64,000 nucleotides of DNA, from positions 124,001 through 188,000 of the forward strand of contig NZ_KB895413.1 in assembly GCF_000374845.1 (NCBI RefSeq), read 5' to 3'. Position numbers and translations under genes: made by a program. Source of the DNA: Paenibacillus terrigena DSM 21567. GTDB lineage: Bacteria; Bacillota; Bacilli; Paenibacillales; Paenibacillaceae. Below the pieces are notes generated by a model. That model worked only from the letters and a program-made list of their open reading frames with translations, made no database searches and was not told where the DNA came from. Position 1 is the first letter of the stretch. Each line of letters begins with the position of its first letter. Of the stretch, positions 17,558-28,254 are shown one piece after another.

Positions 17558-18243
17558 GAGCAGATGTGCAGCGTATTCGGAATTGGATGAAGTTGTATCT
17601 GGTTATGGGCAGCTCGAATTGTAAGTTGAACCCGTTAGACGTCGTGGATCTAGCAATTGCAGGGGGTATTACATTGTTTCAGTTGCGGGAAAAAGGCCCG
17701 AATGCGTTAGCAGGCGAGGCTAGAGATGGTTTTGCACGACAAGTTCAGAGCAGATGTCAGGGGCACGGGATCCCATTCATCATCAATGATGATATCGAAT
17801 GGGCCGCGGCCTTACAGGCCGATGGCGTCCATATTGGTCAAGAGGATGCCCCGCTGCATGAAGTTCGTGAGCGGCTCAGCGACCGAATTATTGGCGTATC
17901 CGTGCATAACCTCGAAGAAGCAGAGCGAGCAATCGATGAGGGGGCGGATTATCTTGGGATCGGTCCGATCTATGCAACATCAACGAAGCTGGATGCCCAG
18001 GCCGTACAAGGAACGAGGTTGATTCGCGAGCTGCGTGCCCGAGGCATCACCATTCCGATCGTTGGTATCGGTGGGATCACGGCGGATCGGGCAGATGCCG
18101 TCCTGCTAGCCGGAGCCGATGGGGTTGCTGTGGTATCAACCATCACGATGGCGGAAGATGTTCGCGTGGAGACGTCGAGATTAAGACAGACTGTGCTGCG
18201 GAACAATCTTACCTACAAATCTTCTCTTGACCACCTCCCGTAA
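17554..18243 (+). CDS. thiE: Thiamine-phosphate synthase
   Basis: A protein of 229 residues, slightly long at both ends for ThiE. The TIM-barrel motifs are 'ITLFQLREKGP', 'PFIINDDIEWAAALQADGVHIGQED' and 'DYLGIGPIYATSTKLDA', ending with 'VGIGGITADRADAVLLAGADGVAVVSTI' (phosphate-binding). The enzyme joins HMP-PP and the thiazole phosphate to form thiamine phosphate. Its ATG overlaps the thiD stop, so the pair is translationally coupled and lies under the TPP riboswitch. The thiazole-branch genes are not nearby. Confidence 0.93.
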   Translation: MRADVQRIRNWMKLYLVMGSSNCKLNPLDVVDLAIAGGITLFQLREKGPNALAGEARDGFARQVQSRCQGHGIPFIINDDIEWAAALQADGVHIGQEDAPLHEVRERLSDRIIGVSVHNLEEAERAIDEGADYLGIGPIYATSTKLDAQAVQGTRLIRELRARGITIPIVGIGGITADRADAVLLAGADGVAVVSTITMAEDVRVETSRLRQTVLRNNLTYKSSLDHLP

Positions 18244-18253
18244 GTGATATAAT
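18227..18253 (+). promoter_or_regulatory. Candidate promoter of the MFS gene inside thiE 3' end
   Basis: A perfect TATAAT (18248-18253) lies 25 bases before the MFS start codon. TTGACC (18227-18232) is only 15 bases upstream of it, shorter than ideal. The leader would be very short, with a GGGGAGG site. Confidence 0.4.
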
Positions 18254-18277
18254 GGATAAATATGTTTTTTTGGGGAG

Positions 18278-19501
18278 GTGAACCGTATTTTATTACGAAA
18301 TCGAACATTTATGATTCTGATGTTGGGTGAGGTTATTGCAGGCACAGGCATCTGGGTTAGCGTAATCGCGAATCTGCAATTTATGCAGCACTTGGTGCCC
18401 TCGGATTTTGGGAAGAGCTTAATTCTGATGGTCGGCCTATTTTTAGGGGTTCTGATCTCTCCTCAAGCCGGCGTATGGGTCGACAAGTACGACAAACGTA
18501 AAATTTTGTTATTTACAAGCATATTTCGATGTTTTGCACCGATCTCCATGTTTGCAGCGCTGCATTTCCAATCCATTGCATTCATGTTGATCTCGGTCGT
18601 CATCATGCAACTTGCAGCTACGGTGTATATGCCGGCGGTTCAAGCCTCATTGCCTGCGATTGTACCGAAGAATGAACTGCTCAAAGCGAACAGTCTTTAC
18701 TTCAATATTACGACCATCGCGCGTATTGGAGGTACCGCACTTGCTGGTGTTATGGTGCTCGTGTTTGATTTGTTTACGCTCTATCTGATGTCGCTCATTT
18801 TCTATGTGGTGCTCGTCATATTGAATCCTTTGCTTCACATCCCGCGGCTTGAAGGATCAGCAGCTCGCAAACGCGAGAAGATGAAGTTTAAGGAAATTTT
18901 TCCGATGATTCGCCAGGAACCTGCTATCCTGATCACGCTGATGAATGCTGGAGTACTGACATTATTCCTAGGTGGATTTAATCTCCTCGTATTGAAATTC
19001 AGCACGATTCAGCATTCACCCGATTTGATGGGCTGGATCTATACCGTGGAAGGCATGAGTATTCTACTGATTAGTTTGTTAGCCAAAAGACTGATGGGTA
19101 CGCGGAATTTGATGTTCTATTCGAATCTCTTTATGTTCCTATTCGCTCTAGCATTTATTGGATTGTCTTTTAGCGAGAGTCGATTCGCCGTATTGGGCTC
19201 ATTTGCACTCTTCGGATGCGCTGTCGCCTTTTTCTTCCCGATGATCTCGACGATTTTCCAGATCAAAATCCCTCAAGAAGCGCAAGGACGATTTTTTTCT
19301 TTTCGCGGAATGTTAGACCGGATCATGTTCCAAGTCGCGCTGCTCGCAACGGGCGCATGTCTGGACTGGTTCGGCATTTCAACGTATATGATTAGCCTCG
19401 CGATTCTTACGGTGTTGAGCGGGATATGTGCACTTGTCATGAGTAGTCAACGTTCGATTGATATCCGTCATGATTCGGAGCCGAGCACGATAAAGGCTTA
19501 A
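18278..19501 (+). CDS. MFS transporter
   Basis: A protein of about 407 residues with around 11-12 hydrophobic segments. The loop 'GVWVDKYDKRKILLFTSIFR' is the MFS motif between helices 2 and 3 (G-x-x-x-D-x-x-x-R/K-R-K). It resembles the macrolide-efflux-like (MefA/NreB) branch. The substrate is unknown. The GTG at 18278 lies inside the GGGGAGGTG ribosome-site sequence, so the true start may be a few codons downstream; ATG 18308 is a later alternative. It follows thiE by 34 bases, so read-through from the thiamine operon is possible. Confidence 0.85.
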   Translation: MNRILLRNRTFMILMLGEVIAGTGIWVSVIANLQFMQHLVPSDFGKSLILMVGLFLGVLISPQAGVWVDKYDKRKILLFTSIFRCFAPISMFAALHFQSIAFMLISVVIMQLAATVYMPAVQASLPAIVPKNELLKANSLYFNITTIARIGGTALAGVMVLVFDLFTLYLMSLIFYVVLVILNPLLHIPRLEGSAARKREKMKFKEIFPMIRQEPAILITLMNAGVLTLFLGGFNLLVLKFSTIQHSPDLMGWIYTVEGMSILLISLLAKRLMGTRNLMFYSNLFMFLFALAFIGLSFSESRFAVLGSFALFGCAVAFFFPMISTIFQIKIPQEAQGRFFSFRGMLDRIMFQVALLATGACLDWFGISTYMISLAILTVLSGICALVMSSQRSIDIRHDSEPSTIKA

Positions 19502-19523
19502 CGCTATGGCATAAGATTCGTAT

Positions 19524-19555
19524 GGACTCCAAAGATCATAGGATGTTTGGGGTCC
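19524..19555 (+). terminator. Weak intrinsic terminator
   Basis: GGACTCCAAA pairs with TTTGGGGTCC (one G-U) around a 12-base loop. The following TTACTAGATTT is a poor U-tract. Confidence 0.4.
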
Positions 19556-19578
19556 TTACTAGATTTAAAATTTTCATA

Positions 19579-19606
19579 TGATATAATGGTCCTGTAAACG
19601 CTTACG
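19579..19606 (+). promoter_or_regulatory. aspA promoter with catabolite-responsive (cre) site
   Basis: An extended -10 TG-A-TATAAT ends at 19587 with no good -35. TGTAAACGCTTACG (19593-19606) follows at once and matches the CcpA cre consensus TGWAANCGNTNWCA except for the last base. Lying at about the transcription start, it would repress aspA when preferred sugars are present. Confidence 0.65.
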
Positions 19607-19667
19607 AACGATTCGTCACCGCTTCAGGAACCGTTCCATAACTGCTCTGACCTATTAGGGGGAATGA

Positions 19668-21095
19668 ATGATGGTACAAGCACAAGTACGTCTTGAGAAG
19701 GATTTTCTAGGAACGAAGGAAGTGCCAGCGAATGTCTATTATGGTATTCAGACAGCACGCGCAATCGATAATTTTCCGATTACGGGTTATCGTATGGATG
19801 AGGAATTAATTAAAGCGATCGTGATGGTCAAGAAGGCCGCGGCGCTTACGAATATGGAGATTAGACGGTTACCTGCACATATCGGCGAATTTGTCGTACA
19901 AGCGGCAGATGAGATCATCGTAGGACAGTGGCACGAACAATTCGTGGTCGATCCGATTCAAGGCGGAGCGGGGACATCGATTAACATGAATGCGAATGAA
20001 GTCATCGCCAATCGCGCCTTGGAGCTGATGGGTAAGGAAAAAGGAGATTATCTCGCGATTAGCCCGAATACGCACGTAAATATGGCGCAATCGACGAATG
20101 ATGCGTTCCCAACAGCCATTCATATTGCAACACTAGCATGTATCGAAAAGCTGCTCGTGACGATGGAACAACTTCGGGAAGCCTTTTTGAAGAAATCAGC
20201 CGAATTCGATCATGTCATCAAAATGGGTAGAACGCATCTACAAGATGGCGTTCCGATTCGCCTTGGGCAAGAGTTCGCAGCATATGCGAGAGTATTGCAG
20301 CGCGACATTCATCGGATTGGGCAGACAAGACAACATCTATATGAAGTGAACATGGGTGCAACGGCTGTAGGGACAGGGCTGAATGCTGACCCACGATATA
20401 TTACACGCGTCGTCGAGACCTTGGCTTCGATCAGCGGATTCCCACTGGAAAATGCGGAAGATCTGATTGATGCAACGCAGAATACGGATGCCTATACCGA
20501 AGTATCTGCCGCGCTCAAAGTCTGTATGATCAACATGTCCAAAGTCGCCAATGATCTTCGGCTCATGGCATCAGGTCCACGCGCAGGACTTGGCGAAATT
20601 CGTCTTCCGGCCCGCCAACCGGGTTCTTCCATCATGCCAGGCAAGGTGAATCCTGTCATGTGTGAGGTCGTCAATCAGGTAGCGTTCCAAGTGATCGGTA
20701 ATGACCACACGATTTGTCTTGCATCGGAAGCGGGACAACTCGAATTGAACGTGATGGAGCCTGTCCTTGTGTTCAACCTGCTGCAATCCCTTCGGATCAT
20801 GAACCAAGTCTTCCAAGTCTTCCGCAAAGATTGTGTGGAAGGCATTGAAGCGAATGTGGAGCAATGCAAAGACTATGTGGATCGCAGCGTTGGGATCATT
20901 ACTGCGCTTAATCCGCATCTAGGCTATGAAGCGGCTGCACGGATCGCACGACTTGCGATTGAGACCGGAAGAGCTGTGCGGGATCTGATTCTAGAGCATA
21001 ACCTTCTTAGTGAAGAGGAGTTAAATATCATCTTGGATCCATTTGAAATGACGCATCCAGGCATTGCTGGCGCAGCGCTGTTAGATCGGGAATAA
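19668..21095 (+). CDS. aspA: Aspartate ammonia-lyase
   Basis: A protein of 475 residues of the aspartase/fumarase superfamily. It has the signature 'GSSIMPGKVNPVMCEVVNQV' (about residues 318-337), the substrate residues in 'GAGTSINMNANEVIANRAL' and 'STNDAFPTAIH', and the 'GRTHLQDGVPIRLGQEF' segment. The C-terminus 'GIITALNPHLGYEAAARIA' is of the aspartase type, not FumC. It deaminates aspartate to fumarate and ammonia. ATG 19668 or 19671 follows AGGGGG. A cre-like site overlaps the promoter. Confidence 0.9.
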   Translation: MMVQAQVRLEKDFLGTKEVPANVYYGIQTARAIDNFPITGYRMDEELIKAIVMVKKAAALTNMEIRRLPAHIGEFVVQAADEIIVGQWHEQFVVDPIQGGAGTSINMNANEVIANRALELMGKEKGDYLAISPNTHVNMAQSTNDAFPTAIHIATLACIEKLLVTMEQLREAFLKKSAEFDHVIKMGRTHLQDGVPIRLGQEFAAYARVLQRDIHRIGQTRQHLYEVNMGATAVGTGLNADPRYITRVVETLASISGFPLENAEDLIDATQNTDAYTEVSAALKVCMINMSKVANDLRLMASGPRAGLGEIRLPARQPGSSIMPGKVNPVMCEVVNQVAFQVIGNDHTICLASEAGQLELNVMEPVLVFNLLQSLRIMNQVFQVFRKDCVEGIEANVEQCKDYVDRSVGIITALNPHLGYEAAARIARLAIETGRAVRDLILEHNLLSEEELNIILDPFEMTHPGIAGAALLDRE

Positions 21096-21208
21096 GATCG
21101 GATACAAGCATTCATATCGCTTTTGTGAGGAATATTACTGCCAATCATCTGTAGTTATCGTAAAATATTTCCAATCCCATTCGATGGAAAGATAGGCGGT
21201 GAGTATGG

Positions 21209-21487
21209 ATGAATGGAAACTGCATAGGCTGTACTGATTCACGAATGATAACAGATGAGGCAATTGAGCGCATGATCAAGAGGATTGAGTGTTCGGATTC
21301 ATTTAATCTAGTCGATGATGACACCTATCATCATCGACTCGCATCCTGCATGCGTTGTCAGGAATATGAGGGTAGAGAATGCAGAGTTTGCGGGTGTATT
21401 ATGGTCATCATGGCGAAGTTGTTCAATACCCGTTGTCTTCACCAGCATGGCTCCAAATGGGATGAACCCGTTAAGAAATGGAATTAA
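21209..21487 (+). CDS. Small Cys-rich protein (DUF6171-like)
   Basis: A protein of 92 residues with cysteines in 'NCIGCTD', 'SCMRCQEY', 'CRVCGCIMVIMAKLFNTRC' and a C-terminal 'HQHGSKWDEP'. The 'CGC...AKL...C...W' tail matches the small DUF6171-type family of Bacillales as I remember it. Its function is unknown; the Cys pattern suggests zinc or Fe-S binding. A terminator follows 7 bases after the stop. Confidence 0.65.
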   Translation: MNGNCIGCTDSRMITDEAIERMIKRIECSDSFNLVDDDTYHHRLASCMRCQEYEGRECRVCGCIMVIMAKLFNTRCLHQHGSKWDEPVKKWN

Positions 21488-21493
21488 TAGCAG

Positions 21494-21534
21494 GAGCGGT
21501 CTGAAGTTGCATAAACTTCGGGCCGCTTCTTTTT
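21494..21534 (+). terminator. Intrinsic terminator
   Basis: GAGCGGTCTGAAGTT pairs with AACTTCGGGCCGCTTC across a 5-base loop and runs into TTTTT. It separates the DUF6171-like gene from the convergent AraC gene. Confidence 0.85.
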
Positions 21535-21548
21535 GTAACAGGTTGGAG

Positions 21549-22409
21549 TCAATTGGAAGTTCTGCTGTGCATAAGTGCACGGTGTTCGGAAGGCGCAATG
21601 CCATGAAATTTCTTATACTGCTTGGAGAAATATAGTGGGTCTTTGAAGCCAACAGATGAAGCAATCTGATCAATCGTAAGCTTCGTGCCAAGGATGGATT
21701 GTGCACGTTCCATGCGGATTTTCGTTAGAAACTGCATGGGTGACATCCCAATGATTTGTTTGAACATTTTGGACAGATAGATGCGGTTATAACCTAATGC
21801 GTGTGACATTTGTTCAATGGACACTTGTTCTGCGTATTGATAGGTCAGCCAACGAACAGCTTGCTCTACTTGGCGTTCAATATCCGATTTGGCGTCGAGC
21901 GGTGGGATATGGCTGTAGGCTGTTTGAGACCGTCCGTAAGTTGCGAATATCAGCTTCATATAGCCTGTACTCTCCAACTCGCATAAGGGATCGCCTTGTT
22001 GCAAGGTGTTGTATAACCTACGATATAAGGGATGCATTCGTCGATGATCTACGGTATGCACGATCGGATTCTGGGGCGTGATCTGCAATTGCTGCAAGAG
22101 CGGGTCAACGCCCGTACCGAGGAAGGCCATCCAACAGTAATGCCAAGGATCTTCTTCATCCGCTTGATATTTGTACATTTCCTTTGGGAAGATGAAGAAA
22201 CTATCACCTGTGCCTAATTCGTACGTTCGACCACGCAATTGAAATGTTCCACGTCCCGAAATGACGTAATGTACAAGGTAATAGTCTATAAATGTTGGCC
22301 CCATATGATGCAGAGGCTCGGTTTGCGATTCTCCGCTAAATAATGGTTCGAGCTCGCCAGGAGCCGGATATGGATTGACGACCATTCGGACGAAGGGCTC
22401 TCGATACAT
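21549..22409 (-). CDS. AraC family transcriptional regulator
   Basis: A protein of 286 residues. N-terminal cupin sensor domain (about residues 20-130; 'YYLVHYVISGRGTFQLRGRTYELGTGDSFFIFP'). The C-terminal double helix-turn-helix contains 'VSIEQMSHALGYNRIYLSKMFKQIIGMSPMQFLTKIRMERAQSIL' in separate helices and 'IDQIASSVGFKDPLYFSKQYKKFHGIAPSEHR'. Such regulators usually control sugar genes and bind a sugar in the cupin. No sugar gene is adjacent on this strand, so its target is not clear. ATG 22409 fits GAGGTG at 6 bases; GTG 22418 overlaps that site. Confidence 0.9.
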   Translation of the reverse strand: MYREPFVRMVVNPYPAPGELEPLFSGESQTEPLHHMGPTFIDYYLVHYVISGRGTFQLRGRTYELGTGDSFFIFPKEMYKYQADEEDPWHYCWMAFLGTGVDPLLQQLQITPQNPIVHTVDHRRMHPLYRRLYNTLQQGDPLCELESTGYMKLIFATYGRSQTAYSHIPPLDAKSDIERQVEQAVRWLTYQYAEQVSIEQMSHALGYNRIYLSKMFKQIIGMSPMQFLTKIRMERAQSILGTKLTIDQIASSVGFKDPLYFSKQYKKFHGIAPSEHRALMHSRTSN

Positions 22410-22456
22410 GGATGTCACCTCACAAAGTCTCTTACGGACAGCCTACCACAGGTCGC

Positions 22457-22501
22457 TGGACTTGGGAATGGTTATGCTCTATAATATACCCCGTGGGGTA
22501 T
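22457..22501 (+). promoter_or_regulatory. Promoter with CstR/CsoR-type operator
   Basis: TGGACT (22457-22462) and a perfect TATAAT (22480-22485) are 17 bases apart. Immediately after the -10 lies ATACCCC-GT-GGGGTAT (22486-22501), a perfect 7-bp-arm palindrome of the G/C-tract form recognised by CsoR/CstR-family repressors. The second gene downstream encodes such a repressor, so autoregulation is expected. Confidence 0.8.
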
Positions 22502-22541
22502 TTATTATTATTATTTCGAGGTTAAGCAGAGAGGAGCTAAC

Positions 22542-25040
22542 ATGATGGGGAAGAAGATTGTTATTGTCGGTGGCGTAGCTGGAGGTGCGAGTGCAGCAGC
22601 GCGCTTGCGGAGATTAAGTGAGCAGGACGAAATCGTCATGTTCGAACGTGGGGAGCATATCTCGTTCGCCAATTGCGGACTGCCTTATTATATTGGAGAT
22701 GTAATCAAGGATCGTAAGAAGTTGTTGGTTCAGACCGTTGAAGGGATGTCCGGTAAATTTAATCTGGATGTTCGTAACTATAGTGAAGTCACCGCGATTC
22801 ATCGGGATCGTAAAGTTGTGGAAGTGCGTCATGTCGTAACGGGTGAGACATATGAAGAGGCATATGACCTCCTTATCTTATCGCCTGGAGCGAAGCCGAT
22901 CCGTCCGCAGATCCCAGGGATTGAGGAAGCAGAAGTTTCCTTATTCACGCTTCGTAACATTCCCGATACGGATCGCATCAAATCCTATGTTGATCAAGCG
23001 CAGCCGAAGCATGCGGTTGTTATTGGCGGCGGGTTCATCGGGGTGGAGATGGCGGAGAATCTGCGGGAACGCGGTCTTGAAGTGGCATTGGTTGAAATGC
23101 AGAATCAGGTCATGGCACCGCTGGATGTGGAGATGGCCGCAATTGTTCAGCAGCATATGACGGCGAAAGGGATCGAGCTTATTCTGGAAGACGGTGTTGC
23201 TGCATTTGAAGCACATGGGAAGACGATTCAATTAACGAGCGGCAGAAGAATAAACACCGATATGATCATCCTTGCGATTGGCGTTCAGCCGGAGAATCAG
23301 CTTGCCAAAGACGCAGGACTTGATTTAGGGGTTCAAGGGGCTATTCAAGTGAATCCATCCATGCAGACGAGTGATCCGACTGTTTATGCAATCGGGGATG
23401 CGGTCGAGGTGAACGATTACATTCATGGCTTCAAGACGATGGTGCCGCTCGCCTGGGGTGCGAATCGTCAAGGCCGATTAGTCGCTGACCATATTAACGG
23501 CAAGAAGGTTGCCTACGCCGGGGCATTAGGTACAGCGATCGTGAAAGTATTCGATCTCACGGCTGCCGTGACAGGCAGCAATGAAAAGACGCTGAGCAAG
23601 TTAGGTATCGATTATGAAGTGATTCATGTCCATCCGAGCTCTCATGCCGGTTATTACCCAGGCGCTTCACCGATTTCCTTGAAACTGGTGTTCAATAAGG
23701 AGACAGGGCAGATCTATGGCGCTCAAGCTGTAGGAGCCGATGGGGTAGACAAACGAATCGATGTCATTGCCACGGCGATCAAGGGTGGCTTGACGGTTCT
23801 CGATTTGCCAGATCTGGAACTGAGCTATGCACCACCGTTCTCATCGGCGAAGGATCCTGTTAATATGGCAGGTTACGTCGCTTCTAACATCGTTGATGGA
23901 CTCGTAGAAACCGTACAGTGGCATGAGATCGATGAGATTATCGCGCAAGGCGGGCTCGTTATTGACGTTCGAGAACCAATCGAGCGGGAAGCGGGCTTCA
24001 TTCCGGGATCAATCAACATTCCACTTGGTGAGCTGCGCAATCGAATGCAGGACATTCCTGCGGATCAGACCGTGTACGTCTCATGTCAGGTTGGACTGCG
24101 AGGTTATCTCGGAGCACGGATTCTGAGTGAACATGGGCGCCAAGTGAAGAATGTGGATGGTGGGTACAAAACCTATGGCGTGATTCGGAGGGAACAAGCG
24201 GATATGGAGAAGCGAAAACAGAAGCGTGAGGTAGACGCAGAGGTGGTATCGACTGTGGCTGCAGCTGAGGAGACGGTGCAATCGGTTGTGACGCAGCCCC
24301 GCACCATTCAGGTAACGGTAGATGCTTGCGGCTTGCAGTGTCCGGGTCCGATTCTACAGGTATATCAGACAATCAGTCATATGAAGGATGGCGAGATTGC
24401 TGAAGTTACTGCGACCGATCCAGGGTTCTCGAGCGATATCGCATCATGGTGTGAGAAGACAGGCAATACGTTGCTGGAATCATCCTTCGAGAATAAAGTC
24501 TGTCGTGTGTTGATTCAGAAAGGCAGTGTGAACAACGCAGTGGAATCACAATCTAGTACTGTCAAAAATGGTGCGACACTGGTCGTATTCAGCGGAGATT
24601 TGGACAAGACGATCGCATCGTTCATCATCGCGACGGGCGCGGCTGCCATGGGGAAACCGGTGACGATGTTCTTCACATTCTGGGGACTGAATGTGCTGCG
24701 GAAGTCTGGGCCAAGCGATACGACGGTAGATAAGGACCTGATGGAGAAAATGTTCGGAATGATGATGCCTAAAGGACCGAAGGCGCTGCCGTTATCGAAG
24801 ATGAACATGGGCGGCATGGGTGCTAAAATGATTCAATATGCGATGGACCGCAAAAATGTCGACTCGCTGGAAACGCTAATGAAGAATGCTGTAGATGTTG
24901 GCGTTAAGCTCGTAGCGTGCACGATGAGTATGGACATTATGGGGATCAAGGCAGAAGAATTAATCGATGGTGTAGAATACGGCGGCGTTGCAACCTACCT
25001 TGGCGATGCGGAAGATGCAGGCTTGAATTTATTTATTTAG
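22542..25040 (+). CDS. CoA-disulfide reductase-rhodanese-TusA-DsrE fusion
   Basis: An 832-residue four-domain protein. Residues 1-445: FAD/NAD(P)-dependent reductase with 'IVIVGGVAGGASAAARLRRL' and the single redox Cys45 in 'SFANCGLPYY', as in CoA-disulfide/persulfide reductases. Residues about 455-550: rhodanese with active-site loop 'SCQVGLRG'. Residues about 590-660: TusA/SirA-like with 'CGLQCPGPIL'. Residues about 670-832: DsrE-like ('LVVFSGDLDKTIASFIIATGAAAMG'). The set suggests handling of persulfides and sulfane sulfur by transfer between domains. It is followed 20 bases later by the cstR-like repressor gene. GAGGAG lies 4-5 bases before ATG 22542. Confidence 0.9.
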   Translation: MMGKKIVIVGGVAGGASAAARLRRLSEQDEIVMFERGEHISFANCGLPYYIGDVIKDRKKLLVQTVEGMSGKFNLDVRNYSEVTAIHRDRKVVEVRHVVTGETYEEAYDLLILSPGAKPIRPQIPGIEEAEVSLFTLRNIPDTDRIKSYVDQAQPKHAVVIGGGFIGVEMAENLRERGLEVALVEMQNQVMAPLDVEMAAIVQQHMTAKGIELILEDGVAAFEAHGKTIQLTSGRRINTDMIILAIGVQPENQLAKDAGLDLGVQGAIQVNPSMQTSDPTVYAIGDAVEVNDYIHGFKTMVPLAWGANRQGRLVADHINGKKVAYAGALGTAIVKVFDLTAAVTGSNEKTLSKLGIDYEVIHVHPSSHAGYYPGASPISLKLVFNKETGQIYGAQAVGADGVDKRIDVIATAIKGGLTVLDLPDLELSYAPPFSSAKDPVNMAGYVASNIVDGLVETVQWHEIDEIIAQGGLVIDVREPIEREAGFIPGSINIPLGELRNRMQDIPADQTVYVSCQVGLRGYLGARILSEHGRQVKNVDGGYKTYGVIRREQADMEKRKQKREVDAEVVSTVAAAEETVQSVVTQPRTIQVTVDACGLQCPGPILQVYQTISHMKDGEIAEVTATDPGFSSDIASWCEKTGNTLLESSFENKVCRVLIQKGSVNNAVESQSSTVKNGATLVVFSGDLDKTIASFIIATGAAAMGKPVTMFFTFWGLNVLRKSGPSDTTVDKDLMEKMFGMMMPKGPKALPLSKMNMGGMGAKMIQYAMDRKNVDSLETLMKNAVDVGVKLVACTMSMDIMGIKAEELIDGVEYGGVATYLGDAEDAGLNLFI

Positions 25041-25059
25041 ACAAGAGGGGTGTCGGAAA

Positions 25060-25320
25060 ATGGAATATACGGATCAGATGCGCAATCGATTGCGAAGAAT
25101 TGAGGGACAGGTGCAAGGTGTGCTTCGCATGATGGAGAATGAAAAAGATTGCCGTGATGTCATTACGCAGCTCTCGGCCATTCGTACCGCGGTGGACCGC
25201 ACGATAGGTCTTGTCGTCGGAACGAATCTAGCGGAGTGTGTGAAGGAAGAGCTGGGCAAAGGGAATAACCCGGATGAGGTTATACAGGAAGCGGTTCAGC
25301 TGCTTGTTAAGAGTAGATAA
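25060..25320 (+). CDS. cstR: CstR-like persulfide-sensing repressor (CsoR family)
   Basis: A protein of 86 residues of the four-helix CsoR/RcnR family ('RLRRIEGQVQGVLRMM'). The sensor cysteines are at residues 31 (KDCRDV) and 60 (AECVKE), and position 56, where copper-sensing CsoR has His, is Asn. That is the CstR pattern, which senses persulfides through a Cys31-Cys60 di- or trisulfide. It is in an operon with the sulfur-transfer fusion gene and a matching GGGG/CCCC operator lies upstream. The alternative, a copper CsoR, is disfavoured by the missing His. Confidence 0.85.
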   Translation: MEYTDQMRNRLRRIEGQVQGVLRMMENEKDCRDVITQLSAIRTAVDRTIGLVVGTNLAECVKEELGKGNNPDEVIQEAVQLLVKSR

Positions 25321-25376
25321 TCTATAAAATATTGCATTTCTCCATATTCATGTTGTTTCCTTCCATAGTGCCAAGA

Positions 25377-25413
25377 ACTTGGGCTGAGTATAGTTAATAC
25401 AAGAGGCCCAAGT
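25377..25413 (+). promoter_or_regulatory. Hairpin in the leader of the GH4 gene
   Basis: ACTTGGGC and GCCCAAGT form a perfect 8-bp stem with a 21-base loop that can pair further (GTAT/ATAC). No U-tract follows, so it does not look like a terminator. It lies 45 bases before the GH4 start codon. Its role is unknown; an mRNA-stabilising element or a protein-binding operator are both possible. Confidence 0.35.
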
Positions 25414-25457
25414 GGTTGAGGGGACCTGACTGATGAACCTGATGGAGGCGGAAACAG

Positions 25458-27732
<2,275 letters not shown>

Positions 27733-27892
27733 TTATTACTCGGTATGTAAGATGATATAGGTCCTCATACAGTGTACCCTCTAAACAAAGATATGTATGC
27801 AATAACGATGGCCATTTTATGAAAATATTGGGTTTAACCGCTTACATCTTGAATATATAACGATAAGGCCATTGAATGGAGGAGGGTAACCG

Positions 27893-28177
27893 ATGAAGCT
27901 GCATGTGACAACATCTGCTGTGGAATGTTTTCAGAAGGAATGGGGCTTTGCTCGTGGGGATGTCGTTCGTATTTTTGTCCGTTGTTGCGGAATGAGTGAG
28001 GATGGGCCTTATTGGCTGGGGATCCAGCATGATCGTCCAATGTTCATCGGGTTGATGGCTATCGAAAATCATATTACGTTCTACATGGAAGAGCAGGATG
28101 TATGGTTCCTCGAAGGCCATAACCTAACGATTGATTGCGAAGGGGAGGAGATCAAGTTCTTCATGCCGTCAGCATAG
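27893..28177 (+). CDS. HesB/YneR-like protein
   Basis: A protein of 94 residues. 'LHVTTSAVECFQKEWGFARGDVVRIFVRCCG' and 'NHITFYMEEQDVWFLEGHNLTIDCEGEEIKFF' resemble the HesB/IscA-like family of the YneR branch, which lacks the full cysteine triad of the A-type Fe-S carriers. Only one Cys pair ('RCCG') and a late Cys are present, so Fe-S carrier activity is doubtful. ATG 27893 follows GGAGG. Confidence 0.7.
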   Translation: MKLHVTTSAVECFQKEWGFARGDVVRIFVRCCGMSEDGPYWLGIQHDRPMFIGLMAIENHITFYMEEQDVWFLEGHNLTIDCEGEEIKFFMPSA

Positions 28178-28181
28178 TGCA

Positions 28182-28224
28182 AACGCCGAAATCCTCCCTC
28201 ATCAGTGGGTCGGATTTCGGCGTT
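28182..28224. terminator. Intrinsic terminator between convergent genes
   Basis: AACGCCGAAATCC pairs with GGATTTCGGCGTT over 13 bp, followed by TCTTGTT on the plus strand. It lies just after the HesB-like gene and could serve msrAB on the other strand (AAACG side is not T-rich), so it acts mainly forward. Confidence 0.75.
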
Positions 28225-28254
28225 TCTTGTTGGGTCAGCAACGGCTAATCAGCA

